Source: Myxococcus sp. CA023
GTDB taxonomy: Bacteria > Myxococcota > Myxococcia > Myxococcales > Myxococcaceae
Assembly: GCF_010998615.1 (NCBI RefSeq)
Contig: NZ_JAAEAH010000081.1
Span: 1-42,507 of the forward strand
Length of the DNA: 42,507 nt
Direction: 5' to 3'
Of the stretch, positions 7,516 to 16,060 are shown piece by piece. The notes beneath the pieces are model-generated. The model was given only the letters and a program-made list of their open reading frames with translations. It had not been told where the DNA came from and searched no databases. The first letter of the stretch is position 1. Each line of letters begins with the position of its first letter. The position numbers and the translations under genes were made by a program.

Positions 7516-8193
7516 ATGATACCCCAGGGTCCCTTATCCGCGACTGTGGCATGGACTGTCGTGCTGGCCCTTTCGACAGGCACACTGGGGTGCGGAACCA
7601 ATCCCAACGTTCGGGTCAGGCGGCTCGAGAATGGCCGGCTTCAGGTGGACGGTCCCCTCGCCGGCCCCTTCAAGACGACAGAGGAACTCGCCGCTGCGGG
7701 CTGTGAACTCATGACCCGGCAGGGCGGCGCCTCGGCAGGTCCCACAGGCTCCGAGTACTGCGCGCTCAACTACTACGCCCCTGACGAGGATGCGTTCTAC
7801 TTGAGCTACCTCTCCGACTTCAGAGACCGGGCGGATACTCGCGAGGCCAAGACGTGCTCGATGCCAGAACTCCTCAACGACCCGGAACGCGTGAATGCCA
7901 TCATCACTGGCGGCGACCACACACATCCGCACAACCCCCGCTTCTCCGCGGCGGACTTGAGTGGGAAATGGCATCCCACGCGTGCGGTGTCTCCGCGCTC
8001 AGGCAGGGTTCTTCAGCGCGAACTCTACGTCTTCAACAAGCGAGGCAACGCCCCCTGCACGGCGTACAGCTTCAACTACGCGACGCGAATCGTAGCCGCG
8101 CTCCGTGATGGCCAATGGGTCCCTATTGGCCAAGTGTACGACGATAGAGGCAACATCCGGATGTTCGAAGGCATGGGTTGGCACGTTGAATAA
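7516..8193 (+). CDS. Lipoprotein with JAB/DUF4329-like HxHP motif
   Basis: Begins 6 bases after the phosphatase stop, so it could be read through from the inositol-lipid operon. The N-terminus has a hydrophobic run ending STGTLGC, a plausible lipobox although Thr at -3 is unusual. Around residues 130-150 it has GGDHTHPHNPRFSAADL, an HxHP-x5-S-x2-D arrangement like the zinc site of JAB/DUF4329 peptidase-like domains. The C-terminal part has paired Cys and a QVYDDRGNIRMFEGMGW ending. Codon use is a little less GC3-biased than in the upstream operon, hinting at different origin. JAB-like domains occur in toxins and in deubiquitinase-like peptidases; no function can be fixed here. Confidence 0.7.
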   Translation: MIPQGPLSATVAWTVVLALSTGTLGCGTNPNVRVRRLENGRLQVDGPLAGPFKTTEELAAAGCELMTRQGGASAGPTGSEYCALNYYAPDEDAFYLSYLSDFRDRADTREAKTCSMPELLNDPERVNAIITGGDHTHPHNPRFSAADLSGKWHPTRAVSPRSGRVLQRELYVFNKRGNAPCTAYSFNYATRIVAALRDGQWVPIGQVYDDRGNIRMFEGMGWHVE

Positions 8194-8220
8194 TGGAACG
8201 CGCATAGTCAGGCTCCTGCC

Positions 8221-8240
8221 GATTCCAGATTCCAGATTCC
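8221..8240. repeat. Short tandem repeat, 7-bp unit GATTCCA
   Basis: Nearly three copies of GATTCCA in tandem, in the 77-base gap between two lipoprotein genes and 30 bases upstream of the second ATG. It changes the leader rather than a reading frame. It may vary in copy number by slippage; no role is evident. Confidence 0.6.
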
Positions 8241-8270
8241 TCCCGGCGTGTTCATGATGGGAATCGCCTC

Positions 8271-8699
8271 ATGAAACCGTTCCCGTTGGTCACGCTCTTT
8301 GCCTGTTCCAGCCTGCTGCACGGCTGCGCCCTATTTGGCTACTACAAGCTCCCCAAAGCCGAGCGGGCATCGCCGGAGGAGGCAGCGAAAGTGACGTTCC
8401 CTGACTCCATGGAGCAGGGAACGCACCTGGACGGTCCAGCGATGGCGGCACTCGAAGTCGCGATGAACGACTTCCTTCCCCCGGACGCCAAGGCAGAGGC
8501 CCGCACCGAGGGACTGGCACGGTGCCTGTCACAGCGAAGCACCTACGACGTGACGGTATTGAAGCACGACGACCAGCTCTACTTCGTCAGCTTCCTTCCC
8601 AGGCTTTCCCGATGCGGAATCGAGCTCGCCGCCCCCATCATGGATGCGGGCGCGACATATGCCATCGATGGGCACGGGCGGATTCTGAGCGAGCTCTAG
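8271..8699 (+). CDS. Small lipoprotein, 142 aa
   Basis: MKPFPLVTLFACSSLLHGC is a clear lipoprotein signal with lipobox LHGC (Cys19). The mature protein of about 124 residues has a Pro/Glu-rich start, one Cys pair (ARCLS near 82 and SRCGI near 115), a strand-rich centre (YDVTVLKHDDQLYFVSFLPR) and ends GATYAIDGHGRILSEL. No family is recognised. It follows the JAB-like lipoprotein on the same strand after 77 bases, and the two could be a functional pair (for example enzyme and partner), but this is speculation. The next gene converges on it with a gap of only 16 bases. Confidence 0.75.
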   Translation: MKPFPLVTLFACSSLLHGCALFGYYKLPKAERASPEEAAKVTFPDSMEQGTHLDGPAMAALEVAMNDFLPPDAKAEARTEGLARCLSQRSTYDVTVLKHDDQLYFVSFLPRLSRCGIELAAPIMDAGATYAIDGHGRILSEL

Positions 8700-8715
8700 C
8701 TCGCTCGTGCAGACG

Positions 8716-10113
8716 CTACGGCCCGCTGAAGAGCGCGAGGCCACGCGACAACCAAGCGCGAGCCCTGTCCTCCACGGCATACGTGAAGCCGTCGCGCGAG
8801 CCGCGGGCGTACACCTCCTGGTAGCCCACCGGTGCGTCCGGCACTGCATTCCCGAGCCACAGCGTCTGCACGGCGCCGCCCTCCTCGCTCACCTCCACGG
8901 AGGCCACGGGCGGAGACAGGCCCGCCTGCGCGTCCTCCACCGCCGCGTCGAGGAGGCGCGAGGCCTCGAGCCGCTGAAGCCAGATGAGATGCGCCTCCAC
9001 CTGTGACGCGTCGAACCGGAAGGACTCCGGCGGCGACTGCGGCTCACGCAGCACCCAGCCCTGCGCTTCCTTCGCCACCACCACCGTCGTGTCACCGGCC
9101 TGGATGCGCACCTGGTTCACCTGCTCCAACGCGAACCGCAGCAGGAGCAGGTCGCGGAAGTCCACCAGTCGCTTGCGCACCTGCGATGCCGCCACCGCGG
9201 ACACCTCGTACACCCGCGCATCTCCCTCCAACTGGACGAAGACGGTGTCCTTGGACTCCGACGCACGGCTCAGCCGCAACACCACCGTCTTCCCATTCTT
9301 GAGGCGCGCCTCCACCGTGTCATGCGCCTGGGTGAGCGCGGCCTTCGCCTCCGTGGCGGCCTCCCCCGCAAGCACGTCCTGCGCCTCGACCTCCAATAAG
9401 TCCCGCACGACCTGTTCGACCACGTGCGCGCTGAACCGGAAGCCCTCCGGCACCTGCGTCCCCTCCGCGAGCCGCCAGCCGCCGGGCGCGCCATTCGACG
9501 TCACCGTCACTGGCGCTTCGTCCCCGACTCGAAACACCAACTGCGTGATGTCCCCGGGCGCCCCCCGCACCAGTCGCGCGTCACGCCAGTCCATGACGCG
9601 CCGACGCCACAACCAGCCCAACAACGTGGGGTGCTCGAAGACGTCCGCGTTGGCCGCCTTGCGCACATAGGTTCCACCGTTCGACGCCCCATCCTTCCCG
9701 AGCACCAGCTCCAGCGGAGGGCGGCCCTCCTGGAGGATGCGGACCTTCAGCCCGCGTGCGTCATCCAGCCAGAACTCGTTCAACCGGTCGGCCTCGCCGG
9801 TGACGAACTTCGCCCCGGCCACCCGGGTCAGGGACTCCAGCGCGCCCTTCACCATCGCCTCGTCCGCCAGGAAGCGGCTCTCCGGCGAGCCCGGGTCCGC
9901 GACCGTCCACCCACTGCCGTCCCGCTGCAGCGTGGCGCGGCGGACGCCCGAGAGCTCCAGCCCGGAGACTCGGGCCGGGTCGAAGCCCGACAGGTCCAAC
10001 TGGCGTCCACCACCGCTGGCTTCCGGCTGCCCCGGCGGCTGCTCACCGGCGACGAACATGAACACGAGCAGCAGCACGGCTGCGCCAACGACGATGACCA
10101 GCGCCTTCTTCAT
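8716..10113 (-). CDS. DUF4340 domain-containing membrane-anchored protein
   Basis: The 465-residue protein starts at ATG 10113 behind a GGGAGAG ribosome site. A single N-terminal membrane segment (about residues 3-21) anchors a large extracytoplasmic region. This contains two related blocks of the DUF4340 type: one around 60-200 with LELVLGKDGASNGGTYVRK and one around 330-460 with WLGNAVPDAPVGYQEVYARG, each with the pattern of a strand, substrate-free Gly turn and Y-x-x-R/A-x-G. DUF4340 proteins usually accompany GldF/GldG-type ABC exporters used in gliding and surface assembly. No ABC genes are present next to it here, so it may work with a partner encoded elsewhere. Confidence 0.82.
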   Translation of the reverse strand: MKKALVIVVGAAVLLLVFMFVAGEQPPGQPEASGGGRQLDLSGFDPARVSGLELSGVRRATLQRDGSGWTVADPGSPESRFLADEAMVKGALESLTRVAGAKFVTGEADRLNEFWLDDARGLKVRILQEGRPPLELVLGKDGASNGGTYVRKAANADVFEHPTLLGWLWRRRVMDWRDARLVRGAPGDITQLVFRVGDEAPVTVTSNGAPGGWRLAEGTQVPEGFRFSAHVVEQVVRDLLEVEAQDVLAGEAATEAKAALTQAHDTVEARLKNGKTVVLRLSRASESKDTVFVQLEGDARVYEVSAVAASQVRKRLVDFRDLLLLRFALEQVNQVRIQAGDTTVVVAKEAQGWVLREPQSPPESFRFDASQVEAHLIWLQRLEASRLLDAAVEDAQAGLSPPVASVEVSEEGGAVQTLWLGNAVPDAPVGYQEVYARGSRDGFTYAVEDRARAWLSRGLALFSGP

Positions 10114-10176
10114 GGCTCTCCCTCGGCTCCGGGCCCAGGGAGAACCCTTACTTCACCCCCGCACGTCTCGGCATCC

Positions 10177-10199
10177 CCCCTCCGTGACTTTCGGAGGGG
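10177..10199 (-). terminator. Hairpin downstream of the AraC gene
   Basis: Perfect 8-bp stem CCCCTCCG/CGGAGGGG with a 7-base loop, a few bases beyond the stop of the AraC-type gene reading on the minus strand. There is no U-run, so it may be a weak or factor-dependent terminator. Confidence 0.45.
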
Positions 10200-10204
10200 A
10201 CGGT

Positions 10205-11131
10205 TCATGGAGCCCCGGCCGTCGCCTTGCGCCGCCACGCGGCCGGAGTCACCCCGTGAACGCGGCGGAACTGGCGGATGAAGTGCGTCACGTCCGCGTA
10301 GCCCACGCGCTCCGCGATGATGTCCACGCGCTCGTCCGTGCCACGCAGTCGGCGGCGTGCCTCCGCCATCCGGCACTCCAGAATCCACTCGCCCACCGTG
10401 CGGCCCGTCTCCTGCCGCACCACGCCCGCGACGTGCGCGGAGGAGCGCCCCAGCGCCTTCGCCACCTGCGCGAGCGACAACGGCTCCAGACAGTGCGTCT
10501 CGATGTACGTGAGCGCCTTGCGGCTCAGCCCCAGGGACGGCGGCTCACTCGTACCCGTCTGGGCCGTCATGCGCTCCAGCTCGATGAGGACCAGCCGCAG
10601 CAGCGAGCGCGCGGCTTCCTCGCCCCCCGGCTCGTTCCGGGCCACCTCCTCCGACAGCAGGCGCATCCACCGCGCCAGCCTCCGGCGCTGCGGCAGCGTG
10701 GGCCGCAGCACGGGGTGACAGCCCTTGCGCACCCGCAGCAACGGCCCCAGGCGGTTCGCGGCCCCACCGTCCTCGCCCAAGGCATCCGGATGGAAGGCCA
10801 CGCCCCACCCTTCCGCGTTCGAAGCGCCGGCCCCGTGCGCATCCCCGGGCGGAATCAGGTGGACGTCTCCCGCCCGGACCACCAGGTCCCCCGCGTGCCG
10901 CATCTTCGACTCGCCTCGCGTCACCAGCATCACCACGGCGTAGGCGTGCACGGCGGTGGCGCGCCCGCCCCGAGGGTGGACCTGAAGGCGCCCCGCCCAT
11001 ATCGGCAGCCGCCCTTTTTCGAAGTCCAGACGCGACGACGAATCGGGCCCCCAGGACGGCTGTCGTGGCTCGGACGGCATCGCCCCTTCGTAGCGAGCGA
11101 AGCCGCCGGGCTCAACCCTGAGCAGGTCCAT
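10205..11131 (-). CDS. AraC-family transcriptional regulator with N-terminal cupin domain
   Basis: The frame gives 308 residues from ATG 11131, which lies inside the end of the upstream flavoprotein gene (20-base overlap); an internal Met at 11080 is an alternative start. Residues about 40-130 form an AraC-type cupin sensor (VVMLVTRGESKMRHAGDLV, RAGDVHLIPPGDAHGAG). Residues about 205-305 carry the two helix-turn-helix units: LSLAQVAKALGRSSAHVAGV and RVDIIAERVGYADVTHFIRQ, ending RRVHGVTPAAWRR. It probably controls its own operon in response to a small ligand bound by the cupin. Co-transcription with a redox enzyme suggests a redox or xenobiotic cue. Confidence 0.9.
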   Translation of the reverse strand: MDLLRVEPGGFARYEGAMPSEPRQPSWGPDSSSRLDFEKGRLPIWAGRLQVHPRGGRATAVHAYAVVMLVTRGESKMRHAGDLVVRAGDVHLIPPGDAHGAGASNAEGWGVAFHPDALGEDGGAANRLGPLLRVRKGCHPVLRPTLPQRRRLARWMRLLSEEVARNEPGGEEAARSLLRLVLIELERMTAQTGTSEPPSLGLSRKALTYIETHCLEPLSLAQVAKALGRSSAHVAGVVRQETGRTVGEWILECRMAEARRRLRGTDERVDIIAERVGYADVTHFIRQFRRVHGVTPAAWRRKATAGAP

Positions 11132-12161
11132 GCGCGGTGCCCGCCCGTTCCAGGTTCAGGTCATGGTTCAACATGCCCGCCGCCATCATCCCCGCGGACG
11201 CGGCCACGATGGCCGCCTGCGCCCGGGTGCCGAGGTCCCCCGCCGCGTAGATGCCCGGCACCGACGTCTCGCCCGGGCCCTTCAGCTTCACGAAGCCCTC
11301 CTCGTTCAGCTCGAGCCCCAGCCGCTGCACGAGCGACGACTGCCGCTGGGGTGGACGGTCGAAGAGAACCTCCCGGGGCACCCGGGTGCCGTCCTCCAGC
11401 TCCACCGCATCCAACTTCTCCCCCGCCGCGATGAGGCCGCGAATACGCCGCGTCTCGAGCCGAACCCCCGCCTTCTCCAGCAGCGCACGCTTGTCGGCGG
11501 GCACCTCGAAACCGTCCATGGCGAACACCACCAGGTCGCGGGTCCACCCCGTCAACATCACGGCGAAGTCGAGCGACACCTCGTTCGTGGCCAGCACGCC
11601 CCAGGCCCGGTCCTGGATTTCCCAACCATGGCAGAACGGGCACTGGAAGATGGCCTTGCCCCACAAGTCGCTGTAGCCGGGCAGCTCGCGCATCACGTCC
11701 ACCATCCCCGTGGCCAGCAGCACCCGGCGGGCCTCCACCACGCCGCCCCCTTCGAGCGCCACGCGGAACACCGTCCCCGCGCGCTCGACGTTCAGCACCC
11801 GCGCCTCGCGCAGCTCCACGTCATAGGGGCGCATCTGCTCCCAGGCGACACGCCGGAACTCCCGGGGCGGGATGCCATCCCGCGTGAGGTAGGTGTGCAC
11901 CTCCTCTGCTGCCGCGTTCCGAGGCGTACCCGCGTCGCACACCAGGACCTTCTTGCGGCCACGCCCCAGCGCCAGCGCCGCGCTCAAACCCCCTGGGCCA
12001 CCACCCACCACCACCACGTCCTTCACGTCCTTGCGCTCCATGTCATCCGTCCTCGTCGCGTCCATTGCGTGTCTGCAGCCCAGGGGCAGCGCGGCACCGG
12101 CCAGTCCCAGCCCGGCGAGGGCCAGGGCCTCACGGCGCGTCCACGCCGCCCGATTCGTCAT
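11112..12161 (-). CDS. Thioredoxin-reductase-like FAD oxidoreductase with Tat/lipobox N-terminus
   Basis: A 349-residue flavoprotein. Residues 49-58 hold the FAD-binding VVVVGGGPGG, and residues 174-181 the redox pair CPFCHGWE (Cys174, Cys177) in the position of the thioredoxin-reductase CxxC. The FCHG form resembles GliT/HlmI-type dithiol oxidases more than classic reductases. The C-terminal VPGIYAAGDLG is the second FAD motif. Unusually, residues 8-29 read as a Tat signal (TRREALALAGLGLAGAALPLGC) with twin Arg and a lipobox-like LPLGC, so the enzyme may be exported folded and lipidated. An internal Met41 would give a cytosolic form. The AraC regulator gene overlaps its 3' end. Confidence 0.87.
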   Translation of the reverse strand: MTNRAAWTRREALALAGLGLAGAALPLGCRHAMDATRTDDMERKDVKDVVVVGGGPGGLSAALALGRGRKKVLVCDAGTPRNAAAEEVHTYLTRDGIPPREFRRVAWEQMRPYDVELREARVLNVERAGTVFRVALEGGGVVEARRVLLATGMVDVMRELPGYSDLWGKAIFQCPFCHGWEIQDRAWGVLATNEVSLDFAVMLTGWTRDLVVFAMDGFEVPADKRALLEKAGVRLETRRIRGLIAAGEKLDAVELEDGTRVPREVLFDRPPQRQSSLVQRLGLELNEEGFVKLKGPGETSVPGIYAAGDLGTRAQAAIVAASAGMMAAGMLNHDLNLERAGTAHGPAQG

Positions 12162-12209
12162 GGAGAAGTGCTAACCGGCGGCCCCCGGCCCCGGGAGGGC
12201 GCGGCTTCA

Positions 12210-12222
12210 CGCCGAATCGGCG
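12210..12222. promoter_or_regulatory. Dyad between divergent genes, candidate operator
   Basis: A 13-base perfect dyad (CGCCGA-A-TCGGCG) in the 202-base region separating the flavoprotein/AraC operon from the plus-strand gene at 12364. Its position suits an operator for the AraC protein or another regulator, but AraC sites are usually direct repeats, so the link is uncertain. No clear promoter boxes were seen nearby. Confidence 0.3.
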
Positions 12223-12363
12223 GATTCGCGCGTTCGTTGCGGCACTCCCTCGGGCGGCGCCACGGCGGGCGGCCTGACACCAGGGTGTGGCTGGCGGGCC
12301 GCGGTCCGAGCCTCCAGGCCTTGGTACACGCGTTGCTATCCCAGCCCTCATCAGGAGGATGTC

Positions 12364-13236
12364 ATGCGCTACGCCATGGTGCTGGGAGTCACGCTGGCTT
12401 CGTTCGGAGCCGCCGCCGAGGAGCGGTGGACCGCGCCGTATCAAATTGAAGCGGTCTCCGGCCGCACCGCCCGCGTCGTCCTGGGCGAGCAGGCGCCGGA
12501 GGACGTGGCCTCACGGCTCCAGCTCATGACGCTCGTCGGCACGCAGGGCATGGCGGTGGCGCGCTTCCAGCGGACGGAGGCCGTGTGCACGGTCGAAGAG
12601 GACGTGGACCTGCCGCCCGTCTGCCACACCGTGGGCGTCTACACACAGGCGAAGGGGACGCCGGACATCGGTGAGCACATCGTGGCCCTGGCGGGCACCG
12701 TCACGGGCACGGTGAGCATGCCCGCGCCCAAGACGGCGCGGGAGCGTCCTGTCCCGAGGCAGTGGACCTCGGACGCGTTCGAGCGTCCCGTGGACGAAGG
12801 CGCCGACCCCTTCACGCCCGCGGGCATCCCCGCCCCTGGCTACCGGTGGAAGACCTCGCCCGAAGGGCATGTGACGCTGGAGTCCAGCCGCGATGGCCAG
12901 AACGACGACACACGCGTCCCGCTGGACTCGTGCACACAGGAACGACAGGGCCCCTTCACCCGGCTGGAGTGCTTCCCAGGCGCGCCGCACATCGCGCCGG
13001 GCGACTCCCCTGGCGCATCCCTGCTCTACGTCGACCGGCGGCCACTCGTCGTCAGCTTCGCGGACTACGGCGAGGCCACCACGGAGCTCGTCGCCTCACT
13101 GCGCGTCGGCGGCGACACGCAGTACCTGGTCCACGTGGGACTCAAGGGGCAGGCCGTCACCGGGCTGCTCTTCCGCGAGGGGAACGCGTGGCGCCTCCTC
13201 CTGCGCCCCGCGGACTATCCCGTCATCGGGTGCTGA
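12364..13236 (+). CDS. Secreted hypothetical protein, 290 aa
   Basis: ATG 12364 is preceded by AGGAGG at a good distance. The N-terminus MRYAMVLGVTLASFGAAAEE is a short Sec signal peptide with cleavage after AAA. The mature protein is strand-rich. It has two Cys pairs (AVCTVEEDVDLPPVCHT near 75-88; DSCTQ and LECFPG near 190-205) and ends PADYPVIGC with a terminal Cys. No catalytic motif or known domain is recognised. It is likely periplasmic or surface-exposed. The gene converges on a small Cys-rich lipoprotein gene, with only 12 bases between the stop codons, sharing a hairpin. Confidence 0.8.
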   Translation: MRYAMVLGVTLASFGAAAEERWTAPYQIEAVSGRTARVVLGEQAPEDVASRLQLMTLVGTQGMAVARFQRTEAVCTVEEDVDLPPVCHTVGVYTQAKGTPDIGEHIVALAGTVTGTVSMPAPKTARERPVPRQWTSDAFERPVDEGADPFTPAGIPAPGYRWKTSPEGHVTLESSRDGQNDDTRVPLDSCTQERQGPFTRLECFPGAPHIAPGDSPGASLLYVDRRPLVVSFADYGEATTELVASLRVGGDTQYLVHVGLKGQAVTGLLFREGNAWRLLLRPADYPVIGC

Positions 13237-13241
13237 AGCAC

Positions 13242-13261
13242 GCGGCGCCTACCAGCGCCGC
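13242..13261. terminator. Shared hairpin between convergent genes
   Basis: Perfect 7-bp stem GCGGCGC/GCGCCGC with a 6-base loop, placed exactly where the convergent genes meet and overlapping the last codons of the minus-strand gene. No T-run on either side. Could act in both directions. Confidence 0.4.
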
Positions 13262-13527
13262 TCCGGCTCCATGGCCGCGGGCCTGCGATTATCAGTGGGC
13301 TCCAGCCCGCTCGCCGTGGAGCACCGGCACACCTCACAGCCACGGTCGCGGTCCATGGTGCAGTTCACGCCGGTGACACACGTGAGGTTCCGAGACTCGG
13401 CACAGCGCGTCTCGCCCTTCTTCTCCTCGCGCTCCGAACCGTGACGACAGCCGGCCAGGGCCGCCGCTCCGACGGTCGCCAGCATCAGCCACCGCTGCCC
13501 ACTGCTCCGCATCCACATCCGCGTCAT
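13249..13527 (-). CDS. Small Cys-rich lipoprotein, 92 aa
   Basis: The start is placed at ATG 13527 because a GAGGTGG ribosome site lies 5-6 bases upstream; the longer open frame before it is antisense to the neighbouring transporter gene. The N-terminus ends in a lipobox (GAAALAGC). The short mature part contains six further Cys spaced C-x7-C-x5-C-x7-C-x2-C-x-C, with a charged DRDRG in the middle, then a Pro/Arg-rich tail ending MEPERRW. The pattern suggests a small disulfide-bonded or metal-binding domain on the membrane surface. No family is recognised. It lies just downstream of the RND transporter gene on the same strand (52 bases), perhaps in one operon. Confidence 0.7.
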   Translation of the reverse strand: MTRMWMRSSGQRWLMLATVGAAALAGCRHGSEREEKKGETRCAESRNLTCVTGVNCTMDRDRGCEVCRCSTASGLEPTDNRRPAAMEPERRW

Positions 13528-13579
13528 GGTCCACCTCAAGGCACGCATATCGAGCGAAGCAGCCAGCGGCCAGCCGCCC

Positions 13580-16060
13580 TCACGCCTCCGGCGCGGGTTG
13601 CTCGGTCTGCTCTTCCGAGGACGTGCTGTGCTTGCGGCGCCAGCGCTCCACCAGCAGCAGCAGCGACGGGAAGCCCAGCAGCACGATGACCATGTTGATG
13701 CCGAAGCCCAGGTTGGCCAGGTCACCAATGGAGTTGAGGCCCGGGTGCTTCGCCAGGATGAGCGCGACGAAGCCGATGGCGCTCGTCAGCAGACCGCCCA
13801 TGATCGCCCGGCCTGTCTCCGCGTACACGGAGACGAAGTCCGCGCCGCGCTCGCCCAGCCGCTGCACCAGGTGCACCCCCGCGTCCACCGTGGTGCCCAC
13901 CAGCACCGGCAGCACCATGATGTTGAGGTAGTTGAACTGCAGCCCCAGCAGCGACATCAGCCCCACCAGGCCGACGACGGACAGCAGCGTGGGCAACATG
14001 CAGATGAGCGCGGTGCGCAACTTGCCCAGCGTCAGCCACATGGCCACCAGCACGCTCAGCACCGCCGCCGCGAGGATGCGCGGCCCCTCGCGCGACACCA
14101 TGTCCAGGATGTCCGCCAGGATGAGCGCCTCACCCGCCGCCGACACCTGACTGCCGTCCGGCATCTGCAGGCCACGCACTTCCTTGGCGAACTTCCGCGT
14201 GCCCTCGCCGTCCGACAGACTGACGCCACCGGCGTACACCAGCACCACGCCGCCCGTGCTGCCATCCAGGCTCTCGAACTGGTGCCGCACGCTGGTGGGC
14301 AGGGCCTCCTGGGTGAAGGGCTTCGCCTTCGCCATGTTCAGCGCGCGCACCAGCGTGTTGCGCGTGTCCTCGGGCAGCCGCTCCGGGTCCAGCTTCCCCA
14401 ACTTCGCGGAGATGGCTTGGAGGATGGCCTGCTTCTCGTCCTGCCGCTTGGGGACCAGGTCATCCAGCGCGCCCACGAAGTCGATGGTGGACTCCTTGCC
14501 CCGCGCCGCCTTGCGCGCCTCCAACTGGCGCACCACCTCGCGCTCCATCTCCTGCGAATCGGTGAGCACCACCACCGGCGTCTGCGAGTAGCCCAGGATG
14601 TCGTTCACCTTCTGGTCCAGCACCGCCGACGCCTGCTTGTAGTCCTCCAGCGTGCGCGAGTCGTAGTTGAACGAGATGCGGTACGCCTGTGACACCAGCG
14701 CCAGCACGCCCACGCCCACCACGATGCCCACGCCCCGGTAGGAGCGCGGCAGCCAGCGAGCCAGCAGGCTCAGCGGCCCGGCCGCCCCCTCTTGCTGCAC
14801 CCGCGGCGCCCAGCCGAAGCGCGTGGCCAGCCCCAGCAGCGCGGGCAGCAGCAGCACGTAGGAGAAGATGCTCACCAGCATGCCCACCGCGGCGATGATG
14901 CCGAACTCGCGGAACGCCCTGAACTCCGACATGGCCAGGCTGAGGAAGGTCAGCGCCGCCACCAGCGCCGCGATGAGCGAGGAGAAGCCGGTGTGCCGGA
15001 AGGACTCATCCACCGCTTCCTCTGAGTTCATCCCCTCCGAGCGCAGCGTCGTGTAGCGCCCCAGCAGGTGGATGCCGTGCTCCACGCCCAGGCCGCCCAG
15101 CACCGCCGCCAGGAAGCCCGTCAGGAGGTTCACCTGCCCGTAGGCCAGCCCCACGAAGCCGTACGTCCAGCCCAGGCCCGCCATCACCGGCGCCATGGTG
15201 AGGCCCACCGACAACGCGCTGCGGAAGTGGAAGGCCAGGTACGCCAGCAGCAACACCATGGCCAGCGTGGACGCGCTCGCCAGGTCGCCAACGATGACGC
15301 GCTGCTGATCAATCTTCTTCTGGAAGGTGCCGGTGACGGCCGTCTTGAAGCCGGGCCCGTACTTCGACAGGTCCTGCTGCGCCAGGAAGTCCTCCACCTG
15401 GCCCACGACCTTCTTCGAGTAGTTCAGGTCCGCGGCGCTGCCCCGGGGCTTCGCCATCAGCACCACCATGCGCTCGGTGGGGTTGATGTAATAGAGATCG
15501 CCCTGCCCGGAGAGGCGCTGGTTGGCGCGGCCGGTGTACTTCTGCTCGATGTCAGCGAAGTCCACTGACGGAGGGTCCTCCTCCACCAGCGAGACGAAGA
15601 GCGGATTGGCCTGCTGCTTCTCCCAGAGGATGCGCGCGTCGATGCGCTCCTGGATGGTCTCCAGGTCGTCGACGTCCACGTAGTAGAGCGAATGCTCGTC
15701 GAAGAAGGACCGGGGCCGCTGGTGGGAGACGTAGCGAATCTCCGACAGCTCCCCGAGCTTCGGCGCCATGTCGTCCGCGAAGCGCTTGAGCACCTCCGGA
15801 TCCGCGCCCATCCCCACCACCACCACGTTGCCCTGGCCACCGAAGCGCTTGCGCAGCTTCTCGATGTCCTGGACGCTGGGGAAGTTCTTCGGCAGCAGTC
15901 CCACGAAGTCCGCGTTGAGCGTCAACGTCCTGGCGAAGAACGCGCCGAGCACGGTGAGAACCAGAGCCAGGAGCAGCGCCTGGAAGGGCTTCCGGTGGTT
16001 CCGCACCGCCAGGCGGCCCATGGCGCCCTCGAACCGCTCCGACCAACGCTTCTCACTCAT
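13580..16060 (-). CDS. RND/MmpL-type exporter (HpnN-like), copy 1
   Basis: The start is put at ATG 16060 (MSEKRWSERFEGAMGRLAVR), giving 826 residues; the frame is open further upstream but the extension is low-quality. The layout is that of MMPL/HpnN-type RND permeases: TM1 at about 28-46, an extracytoplasmic domain to about 250, five further helices, a linker, then the same half repeated. Key stretches include GTFQKKIDQQR before TM2, LGGLGVEHGIHLLGRY in TM4 and VGTTVDAGVHLVQRL in the second half. HpnN-type relatives move hopanoids or other lipids to the outer membrane. A close paralogue starts divergently 396 bases away. The substrate is unknown; a lipid is plausible in this lipid-rich organism. 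Confidence 0.9.
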   Translation of the reverse strand: MSEKRWSERFEGAMGRLAVRNHRKPFQALLLALVLTVLGAFFARTLTLNADFVGLLPKNFPSVQDIEKLRKRFGGQGNVVVVGMGADPEVLKRFADDMAPKLGELSEIRYVSHQRPRSFFDEHSLYYVDVDDLETIQERIDARILWEKQQANPLFVSLVEEDPPSVDFADIEQKYTGRANQRLSGQGDLYYINPTERMVVLMAKPRGSAADLNYSKKVVGQVEDFLAQQDLSKYGPGFKTAVTGTFQKKIDQQRVIVGDLASASTLAMVLLLAYLAFHFRSALSVGLTMAPVMAGLGWTYGFVGLAYGQVNLLTGFLAAVLGGLGVEHGIHLLGRYTTLRSEGMNSEEAVDESFRHTGFSSLIAALVAALTFLSLAMSEFRAFREFGIIAAVGMLVSIFSYVLLLPALLGLATRFGWAPRVQQEGAAGPLSLLARWLPRSYRGVGIVVGVGVLALVSQAYRISFNYDSRTLEDYKQASAVLDQKVNDILGYSQTPVVVLTDSQEMEREVVRQLEARKAARGKESTIDFVGALDDLVPKRQDEKQAILQAISAKLGKLDPERLPEDTRNTLVRALNMAKAKPFTQEALPTSVRHQFESLDGSTGGVVLVYAGGVSLSDGEGTRKFAKEVRGLQMPDGSQVSAAGEALILADILDMVSREGPRILAAAVLSVLVAMWLTLGKLRTALICMLPTLLSVVGLVGLMSLLGLQFNYLNIMVLPVLVGTTVDAGVHLVQRLGERGADFVSVYAETGRAIMGGLLTSAIGFVALILAKHPGLNSIGDLANLGFGINMVIVLLGFPSLLLLVERWRRKHSTSSEEQTEQPAPEA

